DNA of 64,000 nt, taken from positions 1,428,258 to 1,492,257 of the forward strand of contig VYZB01000144.1 in NCBI GenBank assembly GCA_013397455.1. Reading direction: 5' to 3'. Origin of the DNA: Crotophaga sulcirostris (taxonomy: Eukaryota; Chordata; Aves; Cuculiformes; Crotophagidae). Position 1 is the first letter of the stretch. Each line of letters opens with the position of its first letter. Under the pieces are notes generated by a model. It ran no database searches. It was given only the letters and a program-made list of their open reading frames with translations, and had not been told where the DNA came from. Shown in pieces: positions 12,791-24,180 of this stretch. The position numbers and the translations under genes were made by a program.

Positions 12791-13291
12791 GTAGAACTAT
12801 CAGGTTGGGAGAGATCTCCAGAGGTCTCCATTTTTTTTTTTTGTTCAAAGCAGGGTCAGCTAGGAAATCAGACCAGTTTGCCCAGGCTTTTATCTAGTCT
12901 CCTAAACCTTCAAGAAGGGAGACTGCACAGTCTCTCAGTGTAACCTTAGTCAAGCTCTTCTGGTGTTTGAATATCCTCTGTTTGAAAATATTTTTACTTA
13001 AGTTGGAGCCCCCCGCTTCAGTCTGTGACAATTGTAGTTTGTTCTCCCTCCATGCAATGCAGTCATAAGCCTGGGCCCTCTTCTTAATAACCTCATTTTG
13101 GGCATTGAAAAACCGCTATTAGGTCACCTTTTTTTTTACCTCTCCAGGTTGAACAAGACCTGTTCCCTCAGTCCTTCTACACAGTCAAGTGTTTCAGAGC
13201 ACCAGGCATCTTGAGGGACCTCTCCTGAACTTACTCCAGTTTATCAGTAACTTTCCTATATAGGGAGGACACATACAGTCTACCAGGTACT
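12791..13291 (-). mobile_element. CR1 LINE, old 3' copy
   Basis: Read on the minus strand this is the 3' end of an older CR1 subfamily. Diagnostic plus-strand stretches are atcaggttgggagagatctc, gttcaaagcagggtcagcta, gggagactgcacagtctctc, ctctccaggttgaacaagac and cctgaacttactccagttta. It covers the 3' UTR and the end of ORF2, with many substitutions and small deletions and no usable frame. Two comb slots fall inside it (12,834-12,842 and 13,129-13,137). At the first, 12 T stand exactly where related copies have 12 bases between ggtctcca and the gctcaaagcagg motif. Confidence 0.9.
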
Positions 13292-14559
13292 ACGCAAAAG
13301 GAAAATTTTTTTTTCCTTGAATAGCTCCTGGTGAGCGAAGCAACATTGACTTGGAGGTTTCGTGATCACAACTATGCTGATAGAGTTCTTCCATAGCATA
13401 GACCTGGTTTGATCAGTGCTCCACAAATACGTGACACAGATGAAGATAACCAACAGTATTATTTTTGTCAATTTTAGGGGGCAGTTTCAGGTATTGGGAA
13501 TAGCTTTTCAGTCCAAAATAAAAACACTCACAATGTTTAAGGAACCCAGCTACCTGTGAGCCTGCCCCTCTGTCCAGTTGCTGGTGGAACTCAGGGCTTT
13601 GGGACACAAAAGTATAATGGGCACACTTTGAGAACTATGTTTGGGTAGTTTATGAATTATTGTCTTTAGCTAGCTATTAAAACAGTAAATTTCCAGTGAC
13701 ATTTTAAATCCATTTAACTTTTCATTGAAACAGGTTATGACCAATTATAGTAGTGGTTTCTGCATCTCAACTGATAAGCAGAAATGTTTTAAACTTACCC
13801 AAACTGGTCAGTAATGCCACCAGAATGCTCACTCCAGTTACATGTTGTAGCCCCTGTTTTGCAGAAGAACTGAAATCACCACATCCAGAGAGGAAAATTG
13901 GTGTCAGGGAATAAAGCACAATCTGGTGGTATTTTTCATGCATGTCTAGAAACTATGTCAGAATTTCTGAATCATGATATTTATCATTCTAGTATTTATT
14001 TTGCATTAACATACAATATCTTTATTTAAGTGTCTGTTTTGTAATCAGTTGTGGGAATCAGTGCCACAATGACAGAAAACTGACAAATGAATGTGGGATA
14101 GTAATTACATATTAATCGACGGCTAATAAATTTTTTTTTTTACAAGAATGATAACAAGCATGCCCATTCTTTAGGCATATGAAGAACATTTTTCACTTTA
14201 TTTTTTTTTTTTAAGTTTTATAAAATAGAACAATAACTATAACTGATGCTGTATCATACCTTACTTCTTTGCAGTGCAAAGTATGTTAAATAATTTCAAA
14301 ACGTCCTGTTGTTCTACAGGATTCACTACGTCTTTATTCCCACATTACTTATTTCTTCAGTAAGTGGGACGAGAGCTGTTCTCTCAATTGTTTAAATACC
14401 ATTGAAAGCACTGCCTCAGCACACAACAGTTTCTGTTACAGATACACTTATTACAAAAGAATGGGCGAGGAAAGCTTTGCTCAGACCACATGCAGTTGAT
14501 GTGGCATCACTGTCCACTGGAGAAAAGAATTACGGAGACATGCTAGTTTAACATACCAA
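13292..14559. other. Unique DNA, no gene seen
   Basis: No gene or repeat was recognised. Comb slots are filled at 13,306-13,314 and about 14,132. The T run at 14,201-14,212 is off the lattice and probably natural. Confidence 0.5.
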
Positions 14560-15020
14560 CCATCAAGCTAGGCCCAGTTTAAATTCCCCCTCCCCCAGCT
14601 CACTCTCCTTGTCTCTCTCTCTCCCCCTTTGTTAGATTCACACACTCTGCTTTTCCAATTGCTTTAGCCCGAAGCAGTTGACATTTACCCCAGCTAGATA
14701 ATCGAGGAATAACATTTGCGTTACAGTTTAACATGACCTCTGCCTCTACAGCTCTTTTTAGATTACCTTCCCCACCAAAAAATGGTTGCTGACACCCTAG
14801 TGAGGCAGGAGGTGGGAAAAAAAGAAAAGAGAAGCTTATTATTGCAGTGGCACAGTCAATGTCATGAGAAGCTGCTCTGCCCTTTTCAGTTGTGGGTGAG
14901 CAACTATTAAGGAAAAGGTATTAAAAGGAGAAACAACTGTGATGCGAGGGACACACAGGTTAAGCTCAAAGCAAAGGTTAATGGATTGACTGTTACCTGT
15001 GTATGAGGCTTAACGTTGGT
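14560..15020. other. Candidate conserved non-coding block
   Basis: This stretch has more balanced, complex composition than its neighbours. It has no transposon similarity and no open frame worth the name. It starts with a C/T-rich tract (about 14,586-14,630, including tctctctctctc) followed by dense unique sequence and no filled comb slot. Such islands in bird gene deserts are often conserved regulatory elements. That is inference from texture only, since no alignment could be run. Confidence 0.3.
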
Positions 15021-17635
15021 CTATACACAAGAGAATTGCTTCTAGGTTGTATTTTTTTCATGAAACTAAATTAAATTTTTTTTTTATTCCAGTATAAGAC
15101 AGTGAGATGCTGCTACTGTTGTTGTTTTAATATATTTTTTTTTATTTTCAATTCAAAATGTTTGCTGTTTATTTTGAGCATAGTGTCCTATAATTTTTTT
15201 TTCCTTGAGAAAGGAAGAGCAGAAAATGACACATTTGGCTGAAGATACTCACTGAAATCTTAAATGGAAGAATTTTAACGTTGGTCAAGGAAACTGGACA
15301 AAGTTTAGAGTAGAAGTTTAATAGTTATATCACATTTTAAAAGCAGAAATTTTTTTAAAAATAATTCACCTCAAATGAAAAAAGAAGAGTAAAATTTTCT
15401 GAAGAGCAGAAGAGAAAAATTATTCAGTATTTTTTTTTGATCTGTTTTCCATGTTTAAAATCCCTTTATGTATTATTTATGAAATAGATTTTTTTTTTCA
15501 GTGCCTGTAAGTTTCTTAGTAGAGTTTCAAGGAAGCAGATCAGCATATTTTTTTTTTATAAAGAGTTAACATAAATTGGAAAAGAAGTTCCTCATTGGTA
15601 AATTACTTAGTCAAGCTAATGCCTATACAGTAAGAGCAGATTAGCTCTACTAATTCCAGGAGAAATTTTTTTTTGGCTGATATATTCAGTGTGGGGTTTT
15701 TTCAGTTATGCCAACATGAATGTGTTTTTTTTTTTGGTATTTACAATGTATGCATTATTGTAACCAATACAGGTAAAATATTATTTTTTTTTAATATAGT
15801 ATTGCCTTCTCCCTTAGAGTGAATTTAAGTAAAATCTTCTTGTCCATAGAACAGTGACAGAAGACAAATGCATTTAAAATGAAAGGAAAACAACTAATAT
15901 CAGGTTTAGGCCATCTGTGGATTTTGAACTTTGTAGAGGCTGTTTCATCACGATCAATTTCATTATCTAGACTTTTTCTTAAATGCCATCTTCTCCTTGA
16001 TTAAATCATGTTTTCAGGGAAAAACTAAGCACATAACATCATCATGAAAGCTAGAAGTAGAGAAAGAGGCAAATCGGCTTTTTTTTTAGCAACTGTCACC
16101 TAAAACTTGTATCTTTTTCTTTCTTTCTTGCAATTTTTGGAGGGGGGATCACTCAAAGAAATGTACAGTAGGATTTCGAATCGTTAAGTACTGGATTACC
16201 AAGAGTAATCAACAATATGTTAGTATATTGGAATATCACCTTTCAAAAACCTGACTTTTTTTTTATGGTTCATTAACACCTTCCTTAAAATATAAATTGT
16301 CATTCTGCTTAATGTTTTTTTTTAATTATTCTCTGCCATTAATTTTGGGGTATTTTGCCCAATTTTATTTTAATTTTTTTTTATGACTTCTATAATTTCT
16401 CATGGGATACTATTCTGAAGCTTAATACATTCTTTTTTTTTGAATTTCCTTCCCAATATTTATTCTTATACTTTGTCTATTATTTCAATTTTTTTTTTTT
16501 CACAAAGTCTGGGTTATAGCTTCACACATTTATACCAGCTGCAGCCAGTATTTTTTTTTTATGAGCAACTGTTCCTGATAGACTTTAATCCTTATTTATA
16601 CCCAAAACGAGTCTTAATTATCAATTCCTCAGACCACTTTTTAATATTTATAAACTTATTTATTTCTTTTTTTTTTTCTTATCAAGCACAGAAAACTACC
16701 ATATATTCTCAGATAATACTCTGAGTGTTTTTTTTTACTGAACTCTTCTTTTTTTAATTCAAGTCCATGGTGTTTGGCCCAGACATTTTTTTTTTGATGA
16801 GACTCAAATAGTGCAATATACAAATCTGTATAACTGTTTCCCTACTTTTTTTTTACAACATGATATAGTTCATAAAAAATGAATGCTTCAGTGTTGACAT
16901 TATTTTTTTTTTTGTTTTGGAACTCATTCGTACAATCTTTGACTCTTCCTATGACCTTTAGGATTTTTTTTTAGGGATTCTTTCCAAAGGGATCTTTTAA
17001 TCACAGAGCAGCTCAGTTTTGGTTTTTTTTTACACCAAATGAATTTTTGTAGATAACACAGGATTTCTGAAAATGCGTACTTTTTTTTTTCACGCTACCT
17101 GTCTGACAATGCTGATGTTTGCACCAGGTATGAAGGGGAATTTTTTTTTACAAGTGAAATGCATGGTTGACTCGTCATTCCCAACACTGTCTCCACTCAT
17201 TTTTTTTTATTCTTGCCTTCCAACAAAGAAACAGAGCGTGAGGAAAAGGGGAGACTGCTTTTTTTTTATGACGAGGTACAAACAGTATCTTTCTTTCACT
17301 GTGATATGAACAGATGGACTAATGACCAGGGCTCCATTTTGAAGGGTACTACCAGATGACTTTGCATTCACCTCTTTTCTAAAGGGAGATATCAACCAGA
17401 GTAATGTTAAAAGTTAAGCAGGGAAAGAGGAATAAACATCTTAGCTGATGCACCAGAAGAGCTCCTGCCTGAACAGAGTTTAACAAAACTTGGCTTTTTT
17501 TTTCTGCTAGGAATCCTGCTACTGCTGAAGACTGTTACACGGACTTCTCTGCAGCCCTGCTGCTCTAAGATGCAAAGGAATGGTTGGAATCAAGCAACAA
17601 TGATCAGTGAACTTTTTTTTTAAAGCTAAAGGACA
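15021..17635. other. AT-rich DNA with the densest part of the comb
   Basis: No gene is recognisable. Between 16,256 and 17,267, 17 of 18 consecutive 59-base slots are filled with T9; only 16,610-16,618 keeps a natural sequence. More than 15 percent of the bases in that kilobase are therefore unreliable. The plus-strand open frames at 16,440-16,724 and 17,073-17,309 are products of the T blocks. Confidence 0.6.
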
Positions 17636-18080
17636 ATGCTACAGCTTGATATGCTTCTGGCTCAGCTCTGTCTAGGCCAAGACAGCATGGCCATGGGAAG
17701 GAGACTTTCAAGACTGGTTCTTTTCGAGTCCTTCACACTCACCTTCTGGTTCTTCTCCTGCCACTCTTGTCTCCTTCTTCTCCTCTGCCTTTTTTTTTTC
17801 ACCTCGCTGGAGTCACTCTCCCACCTACCAGAGTATCTCATCCTCTCCCAGCCCTGCAGCCCCTCAGTGTCACCCTTCTTTCCCAGCCCACCTCCACACC
17901 ACCCACATGGTGCCAAAGAGAAGCAGAGGCAGACAGAGGTCTCTCCTGGCCACCCTGGCCTGTGGCGTGGATCCTGGATCCAAAACATCCCCAGTAGGGC
18001 TACAAGTAGGGAGAGGAGGAAAGATCAATTACTTTTAAACACTTTGTTTTCCAAAGCAGTTCTTTGGTGTATTTAAGGTA
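17636..18080. other. GC-richer pocket with exon-like minus-strand frame, unproven
   Basis: This pocket is clearly richer in C and G than its surroundings. The minus strand has an open frame (17,662-17,988) containing GRWESDSSE, an Arg-rich stretch RQRRRRRQ and then EWQEKNQK. A good splice-donor match (cagaag/gtgagt) has its GT at 17,741-17,742. The plus strand is also open (17,636-18,076) because the region is pyrimidine-rich. A filled comb slot (17,790-17,798) interrupts the minus frame just upstream of RQRRRRRQ, so three or four residues there are fictional. I recognise no protein family. It could be a real small exon, a CpG-poor regulatory block or chance. Confidence 0.2.
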
Positions 18081-18830
18081 AAATTAATGACTGCAATTCC
18101 CGTGGAGAAAAACTACAGGTGCCATTTCTACATGCATAGACAAATTGCTTCCATCCCACAAAACCCAAGAATGTTATGTAGTTCTGAGATGTTCTGTAGC
18201 ACAGTTGTGCCTATAAACAGTGGCAGAGTACAGTAGCCCAAAAGTAGGCTCAGAAAAATATGGAGCCAGTCCATGCTATGGCAAGTGCAATCCTGCATCA
18301 AGATACTGCTCCAGTTACTTCTGATGTAGGTACAGGAGCAATGGTTGATCTCTGGGCCATGAAGTGGCTTGCAGTTCCCTTTTTTTTTAGGCAGAGAAAA
18401 ATCTCACAGGAAGTTACAGGTAGATTTCCCGTGCCTGATTTTTTTTTCTGTTGTTCCTTTGTGAGATTTGTTAGAAGATGGGTGGAATGCTGGGATGAGG
18501 AGGGACAGATGGAGGTGAGGTGAGCACAATGAAATTACAGTGTTAGTGATACCTCATTTTTTTTTTTCTGCAGGGGTAGTGCTTTATGTCCAGATCTCAG
18601 CAGCAAAGAGGGCACTGAAAAGCACTAAACAACGACAAAACTCTGCCCTAGGCATACTGTTAGAAACTGATGATACTTAGAACATTTCAATTAAACACTC
18701 CTTGTATTATGTCCCCAACAGAACAAGCTCTGCCTCACTTTACAACAGTAATACCACACTGAACTTTGTAATACTCAGAAGAATCAAGTCCCATGTTAAC
18801 TCAGAGATCCTAGAAAGGTCTATGTCAAAA
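18081..18830. other. Unique DNA, no gene seen
   Basis: No gene or repeat was recognised. Comb slots at 18,380, 18,439 and 18,557 are filled. Confidence 0.5.
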
Positions 18831-19064
18831 GTTTACAAGGGCATGAAGTGATAGGACAAGGGGGAATGGTTTTAAATTTTAAGGGGGAAGATTTAGACTA
18901 GACATTAGGATTTTTTTTTTCACGATGAGGGCAGTGAGGCATCAAGGTGTTCAAGGTCGGGTTGGATGGTTTTTTTTTCAGCCTGGGCTGGTGGGAGGTG
19001 TCCCTGCCCATGGCAGGGGGGGTGAACCGGATGATCTCTTCCAACCCAAACCATTCTATGATTT
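18831..19064 (+). mobile_element. CR1 LINE 3' end overwritten by two comb blocks
   Basis: This is a plus-strand CR1 3' fragment. It begins tttacaagggcatgaagtga, passes through aagatttagactagacatta and gttcaaggtcgggttggatg, and ends in the 3' UTR ggtgtccctgcccatggcag and ccaacccaaaccattctatg. About 45 bases of consensus are deleted between gaggcat and caaggtgttc. Two comb slots fall inside. At 18,911-18,920 ten T stand exactly where CR1 has agaaattctt between gacattagga and cactatgagg. At 18,970-18,978 nine T stand exactly where CR1 has about ggcttggag between gttggatgg and cagcctgg. These give the clearest evidence that the comb overwrites sequence and does not insert it. Confidence 0.92.
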
Positions 19065-19859
19065 TAAGTGCAAGATCCAGCCTTCCCACTATTATCTGAG
19101 TAACCCGGTGAGGTGATGTCCGCACAAGTGCGATGCATAAGGATGAGTGGCAGGTTAAATATCATGCCCTTAGTTCATGCATGCCAAATGTGGGTGCTCA
19201 CCTTCAAAGAATGGCCTCCTTTAAGTCTCCTCAGATATTCTTCCTGCACAGGAAGGTCTTGCACTGTCATGTCCTTAGCAGGTGTCTAAACTGCAAGAAC
19301 GGTAAAGTTTTAAATACTAAAAGTTTTTTTTTAAATGCATAAGCTATAAAATATTTTAAAATACATTTAGTTATAATTTTCTTTTTTTTTTTAACACTTC
19401 TTTCCATCTCCAAACTTACTTTATTTATTTGTGATCAAAGCTAGTTTAAAAATTATAAATGGGGAAAATAGTTCAGCCAATTCCTAAGGCACCAAAAGCA
19501 TTTTTTTTTGGGAAATCTGCTGTTTAGCTGACTGCTATTTGTATTTGAATTGCTATCACTTTTTTTTTTGATGCAAATAATTTTTTTCTCCTTCAGTATG
19601 CAGGTGAATATTTTAATGTTTTTTTTTGGCTTCAGTTTAACATCACATGGAGCCTGTATCTTTCAGCTGGATACATTTTTTTTTTTGTACTTAGAAGCTG
19701 ACTTTTATGAGATTATTTAGGCAGTGATTATTTTTGTTTTTTTTTGTGTCCTTTATCCCTCTCATTCATCCACCGCTAAGATATTTCTGTTTGTCTTTTT
19801 TTTTCCATTTCTGATAAATGACTGAAGACTGACTGCTACACTTTATTAAAAAGTAATAA
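19065..19859. other. AT-rich DNA with many comb slots
   Basis: No gene is recognisable. Eight comb slots are filled between 19,324 and 19,804, five of them in consecutive positions from 19,560 onward. Confidence 0.5.
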
Positions 19860-20160
19860 CAATTTTTGTACGCACCCTTCACATTGTAAGGGGGGGACCA
19901 TGAATCAAAGGACACTGCCTGTCTGGGCCTGATAAATGCATCGTTTACCAGCTGAGGAGTTATTTAGGACTGGCTATTAATTTAAATCACATTTATCTTC
20001 CCTGAATGGGGGGAGGTTGCTGTGATAGGACTGCGAATGACCAATAGTGCAGCTAAGTGCACATTATTTATTACTACCGCCTGCAAAGCACTGCACAATA
20101 TGTTAAAAAAAACCCAGTGCCAATTACCATGGTTAATCTAGTCAGGGCAGTAACAAATTT
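19860..20160. other. Candidate conserved non-coding block
   Basis: This is dense, complex, non-repetitive sequence with no filled comb slot and no transposon similarity. It includes motifs such as cctgataaatgcatcgttta, agctgaggagttatttagga and cgaatgaccaatagtgcagc. Its texture, with mixed AT-rich homeodomain-like sites between GC-richer words, resembles vertebrate developmental enhancers. That is a judgement by eye only, and no conservation data were available. Confidence 0.35.
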
Positions 20161-21877
20161 CTTCCTAACACAAGCCAATTTCTACGCTTGTACTTTTTAG
20201 TCTCTAGAAAGTCAGTGTTTGCTCAGAATTCCTGATCATTAAAAACAGGTTATTTATCCTCTCCTAAAACATGATAGGCAATATTAGCAACCTTAAGTCT
20301 TTTCTTCATAGTAAAAAAAAGCACTTTCTTTAGACATTTAAGAATAGAAATTTCTTGAGGGCAATAAAATCATGTAAAACATGTTTTCTAGGAAATGTGT
20401 GAGTTTTTCTCCCAGGTGTCTGAGCAAAGAAAAGCTTTGCTAAGGCTTAGGGAACAGTTATGCAGAGCTGCTCTGGGCCACTGCCATCTAACCTTTTCAG
20501 GAAATTTCACACATAGAATTAAGGTAATTCTGATGAAAAACATCATACATAGGGCTTTGTAAAAGCCAGTGTAAGAAGTCAGCCTACTGCATGTGCTTAT
20601 AAGATATAGTCATCTGTCCCTTGTTGCTATGGGCTAAGGTACTGGCGGTCAAGGCAAGCACCTCTGAAATTTATAAGTGTAGCCACCACAAATGTTTTTT
20701 GAAGAACACCTACTGATTGCATTAAGTGCATCTGCAGTGGTGAATGCTCACCCCCTGAGAACTTATTGAGAACATGAAGTTCCTGAGATGGACACTCTGG
20801 TTGTCAGTGTAGCTCACATCCCAAGTAACCAACAGAATACAAGGGCACATGGAGAAAAGAAGGAACAGCAGACATTGAAATCACAAGCTTTCTTGCCTGA
20901 AAGATAATACTGATGAAACATAAGAATAAAGCATTACTTTATTTATCTGCAGTCATAGTGACCATTATTGTTCCACACCTGTGACAACACTAGATTTCCT
21001 TCTGACATTTAGCAGGAATGTTGTTCTTTCTTAATGCTTGCTGGTCATTCTTCTCCAACAAACAAAACCTATTTTTTCCCACTGGTTATGAAAATCTTAG
21101 TAATAAACAGTTTTCTATGGAATTTCCTTCAACAAGCAACAGTAATTGATAGTTGCTACATCTACAGAATTTAGGTGTACCTCATATTCTGACAAGTTTC
21201 TCACTACTGTTGTCTTGCATATCAATAATCCTGTAACTGGAAGAAAAGCTAAGTAATGATTAACAATGTCTTTTTTTTTCCAGTGTTATTTATGAGTAAT
21301 ACTGTTCTTACACACTTGTTGTACCAACTCCCAGTAACAATTAAACCTTCATCATCAAAAGAAAAGAATACTGAACACCATGTGTGGAGAAAGTCTTGGG
21401 ATTTCAATCCCATTAACCTGAGAAATAAGCAGGATATTTTTGTGCAATTAATCCTCAAATAAACAAACACAAATGTGAATAAAAATATACAGAAACATTA
21501 TAAGTGAGGATTCATTCCAGCAAAGTATAAACGCAAGATCCTGGAAACCTGAAGCACTTGAATTAGACATAAGACCTTTATTAATTTTTTTAAACAGTGG
21601 TAGCAATTAACTAACTGAAAAACTATCGATAGGTCATACTGATTTTCCTATCAAGAGGGTATTTGAAGGCAAGACAGTATTTGTCTTTTTTTCCCTTGAG
21701 GTATGTTCGATGCCCTTATTCAGCCACATAACAGGAACTAATCCAGGACATTTTATTATGAAGAAGACTTTCATAGCTGTCTCATTGTTCCTAAAAGTCT
21801 ATACAACTCTGGGAATCTTCCTTTCTTCCTGGTATAAACCTGCTGTTTATAACTTTGAGGATTTGTAGCATACTTTT
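20161..21877. other. Unique DNA, no gene seen
   Basis: No gene or repeat was recognised. This part of the comb contig is almost free of filled slots, with a single one at 21,271-21,279. Confidence 0.5.
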
Positions 21878-22815
21878 GGAATCTAGGGCTGGAAGCGAAT
21901 GCGGTGACTAAGTTCAATTCCGTGCTCTTGCAAGCCACCATATCATACAATCTTTTTACACTTATCAAACTCCACCTTAAAAGCAATTAGTTTTTTGTTC
22001 CTCATCCTCCATACACTTGCCATGCTTGGGAAGCTCTTTCAGGGAATGACTGCTGTGCTAGATAAGATCCTTTTTTTTTAATTTCCAGCATAAATGTATT
22101 TACCTAATTCTTTTCATGCCAAAACTGGCATTCAGCTTAAAAAATTCCCTTCTCTCCCTTGTCTTTATCTCTTTATCTGTTTATAGACAACAATCAAATT
22201 TCCTTTAGGCTCTGGGTTGTTGGGATGAACATGCCAGATTACTTTGGTGTCTTTTGATATTCATGTACCAAATCATCTTAGTAGTGCTTCTCTGTGTTGT
22301 CTCCAGTAACAATTCATCTTTCTTTCAATATGTACATGGTCATCATGATGAGGTTTTATTAGGTGTTGCACCATGCTGCTAATGCTTTCCTGTCCTTTCT
22401 GGCAGCATCTCTGCACTGTACCTCAGAAACACATTTGCTTTTTTTCACAGCTACAACATATTGGCAGCTCACGGTCATACTGTGATCAACTAGAGAGTTT
22501 AGGTCACTCTCCTCTTGGTGACTTCTGATAGACGAGCACTCAGCTTATAGCAGAGTATTTGTTTTATTAGTCCCTGAGTGACTGACCTTGTACTTTGTGC
22601 TATTGAATTTCATCTTCTATTCCTGTCGATCTCAAGGCTATTTGATTCTTTCATTGCCATATCCTGATCCTCCTCTCTACTGATGATGCATCCTGGCACT
22701 GATGTTATCAATACTTCTGTACTTCAAGATTCCTAGAAAAAATACAATGACTGCTTTACTGAAATGTCTCAAAACTGGACCAGGAGAAACTACCGCCATA
22801 CGCCAGACCGGTAGT
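21878..22815 (-). mobile_element. Ancient CR1-type LINE, ORF2 to 3' end
   Basis: Read on the minus strand this is a strongly diverged CR1 of the old amniote type also abundant in turtles and crocodilians. Landmarks on the plus strand, in order, are ccatatcatacaatc with cttatcaaactccacctta, tttatagacaacaatcaaat, ggtgttgcaccatg, catttgctttttttcacagc with acatattggcagctcacggt and catactgtgatcaac, then ttattagtccctgagtg and ttgtactttgtgctattgaa, and tcaaaactggaccaggagaa. The 3' end is near 21,878 (ctagggctggaag). It is shot through with substitutions and indels and no frame survives. Boundaries are approximate. Confidence 0.8.
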
Positions 22816-23779
22816 CCCCTTTTTATATACTCTCATCACTACTTTCTTCAGTCAGCCTTTTACCCACATTGTATATCTCCTCTGACAATCTTCAGCTTCT
22901 CCAGCTTTACCAGTTTTACTGGTTTTTTTTTTTGCACCATGGTTTTGAGGTTGTTATCTGAATATCTTCCATCTGTATAATGCTAGGGATGCAAAGGTAG
23001 ATTCTTGTGCTCTTTTGTAGTTGTTCTTTGTTCTTTGATGCCTGATTTCCAAATCACTACCTTACAAAAGTGCCTCAGATAGCTCTTTCTGAGAATATCG
23101 ATCTGGACCTTTATGAAACTGTGTTGGTAGGAGAAAACAGGAATGGGACAGACTGCCTGGTGGGACTGCATTTTTGTATCATCTGCAAAGTAGCAGTGAA
23201 AGAAAACATAGGCACTAAAGTCAAGTTAAACAGAAGTTCATGAGTCAAATATATGGCAAAAAAAGTGCATTACTTTCAAATTTTAAGCTATCAGGCATAC
23301 TAATATGACAAGCTCCTGTCAAAAGCACAGAGTAGAATGAATATTTTTAGGTCAAAAGCTGCTATCATTTCATATCATTTTTCATAACCCAGAGTTGTAT
23401 AGATTGAATGTTCAGGGCAGGAAGATTTGCCCTGAAGAATCAGCATGTCAATCATTTGTAGTGCAAAGAATGGGTCATATCCACATTGGGTCACATTTTA
23501 CTTCACTTACTACAAATTCCCTAGCCTAGTATTTCAGCAATATTATACTAACAAATATTTTCGATCATGTTTGTGCGATGTTATGACTCTAAGCATTTTG
23601 TTTTCTACATAGACTATAGAAAAATCCTTGACCTGGTTAATCCTCAGGCTCTGGTCTTTCTCTGAGTAAAAAGCTACACAGACACCTCCGGAGCTAAACA
23701 CAGAAGATCACATTACTTGCTCGATTGTTTCAGTTCTTTCCTTTTGACCAAGAAACATTTGTAGGAGTTCAGTCTGTGT
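22816..23779. other. Unique DNA, no gene seen
   Basis: No gene was recognised. The first few hundred bases could be more of the ancient CR1 but similarity is too weak to call. One comb slot is filled, at 22,923-22,931. Confidence 0.45.
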
Positions 23780-24180
23780 TACTTCCTGTGCTTACACTGC
23801 AGGTATTCAAAAGACAGTCAGTCCTAATTATCCCATCCCCCTTCACACATCCCCACACCCAATTAATAATGTTCAGTGATGTATGAAGCTGAGTTTACAT
23901 TAATGTAATTTTTTAATACATTAAAGTGCTGCGCGTCTCAGGCATTTTATAAATAAATGTCACTATACATACTTGTGCTACCCTGTGGGGCACAGAATAT
24001 GAAGGGGAAAGGGCAACAGGGGTGCAATCCTCTCGCTTCCCACTCCCATTTGTAGCTCCTGGGGATGCTCAAAGAGATTAAAACTTACTCTTGCCAAATC
24101 CCAGGGCATGCAGCTATTACTTACTGTGCACAGGGCAGTACAGTCTAGTCTTAGAAAAGAGAAGCTCTAGAACATGCCCT
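23780..24180. other. Candidate conserved non-coding block
   Basis: This complex sequence has no recognisable repeat, no open frame and no filled comb slot. It includes cccaattaataatgttcagt, taatacattaaagtgctgcg and gctaccctgtggggcacaga. Several TAAT-type homeodomain core sites sit within the first 150 bases. It may be a conserved regulatory block, judged on texture alone. Confidence 0.28.

Noticed and set aside
5900..14212. T runs off the lattice (5,900; 6,773; 6,905; 6,962; 9,654; 11,376; 14,201) as a second comb
   Set aside because: Their positions modulo 59 are scattered (0, 47, 2, 0, 37, 48, 41) and their lengths vary from 8 to 12, so they look like natural T tracts.
16440..17309. Phe-rich open frames in the dense comb region
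   Set aside because: The Phe codons come from on-lattice T9 blocks that overwrite the true sequence, so the frames are artefacts.
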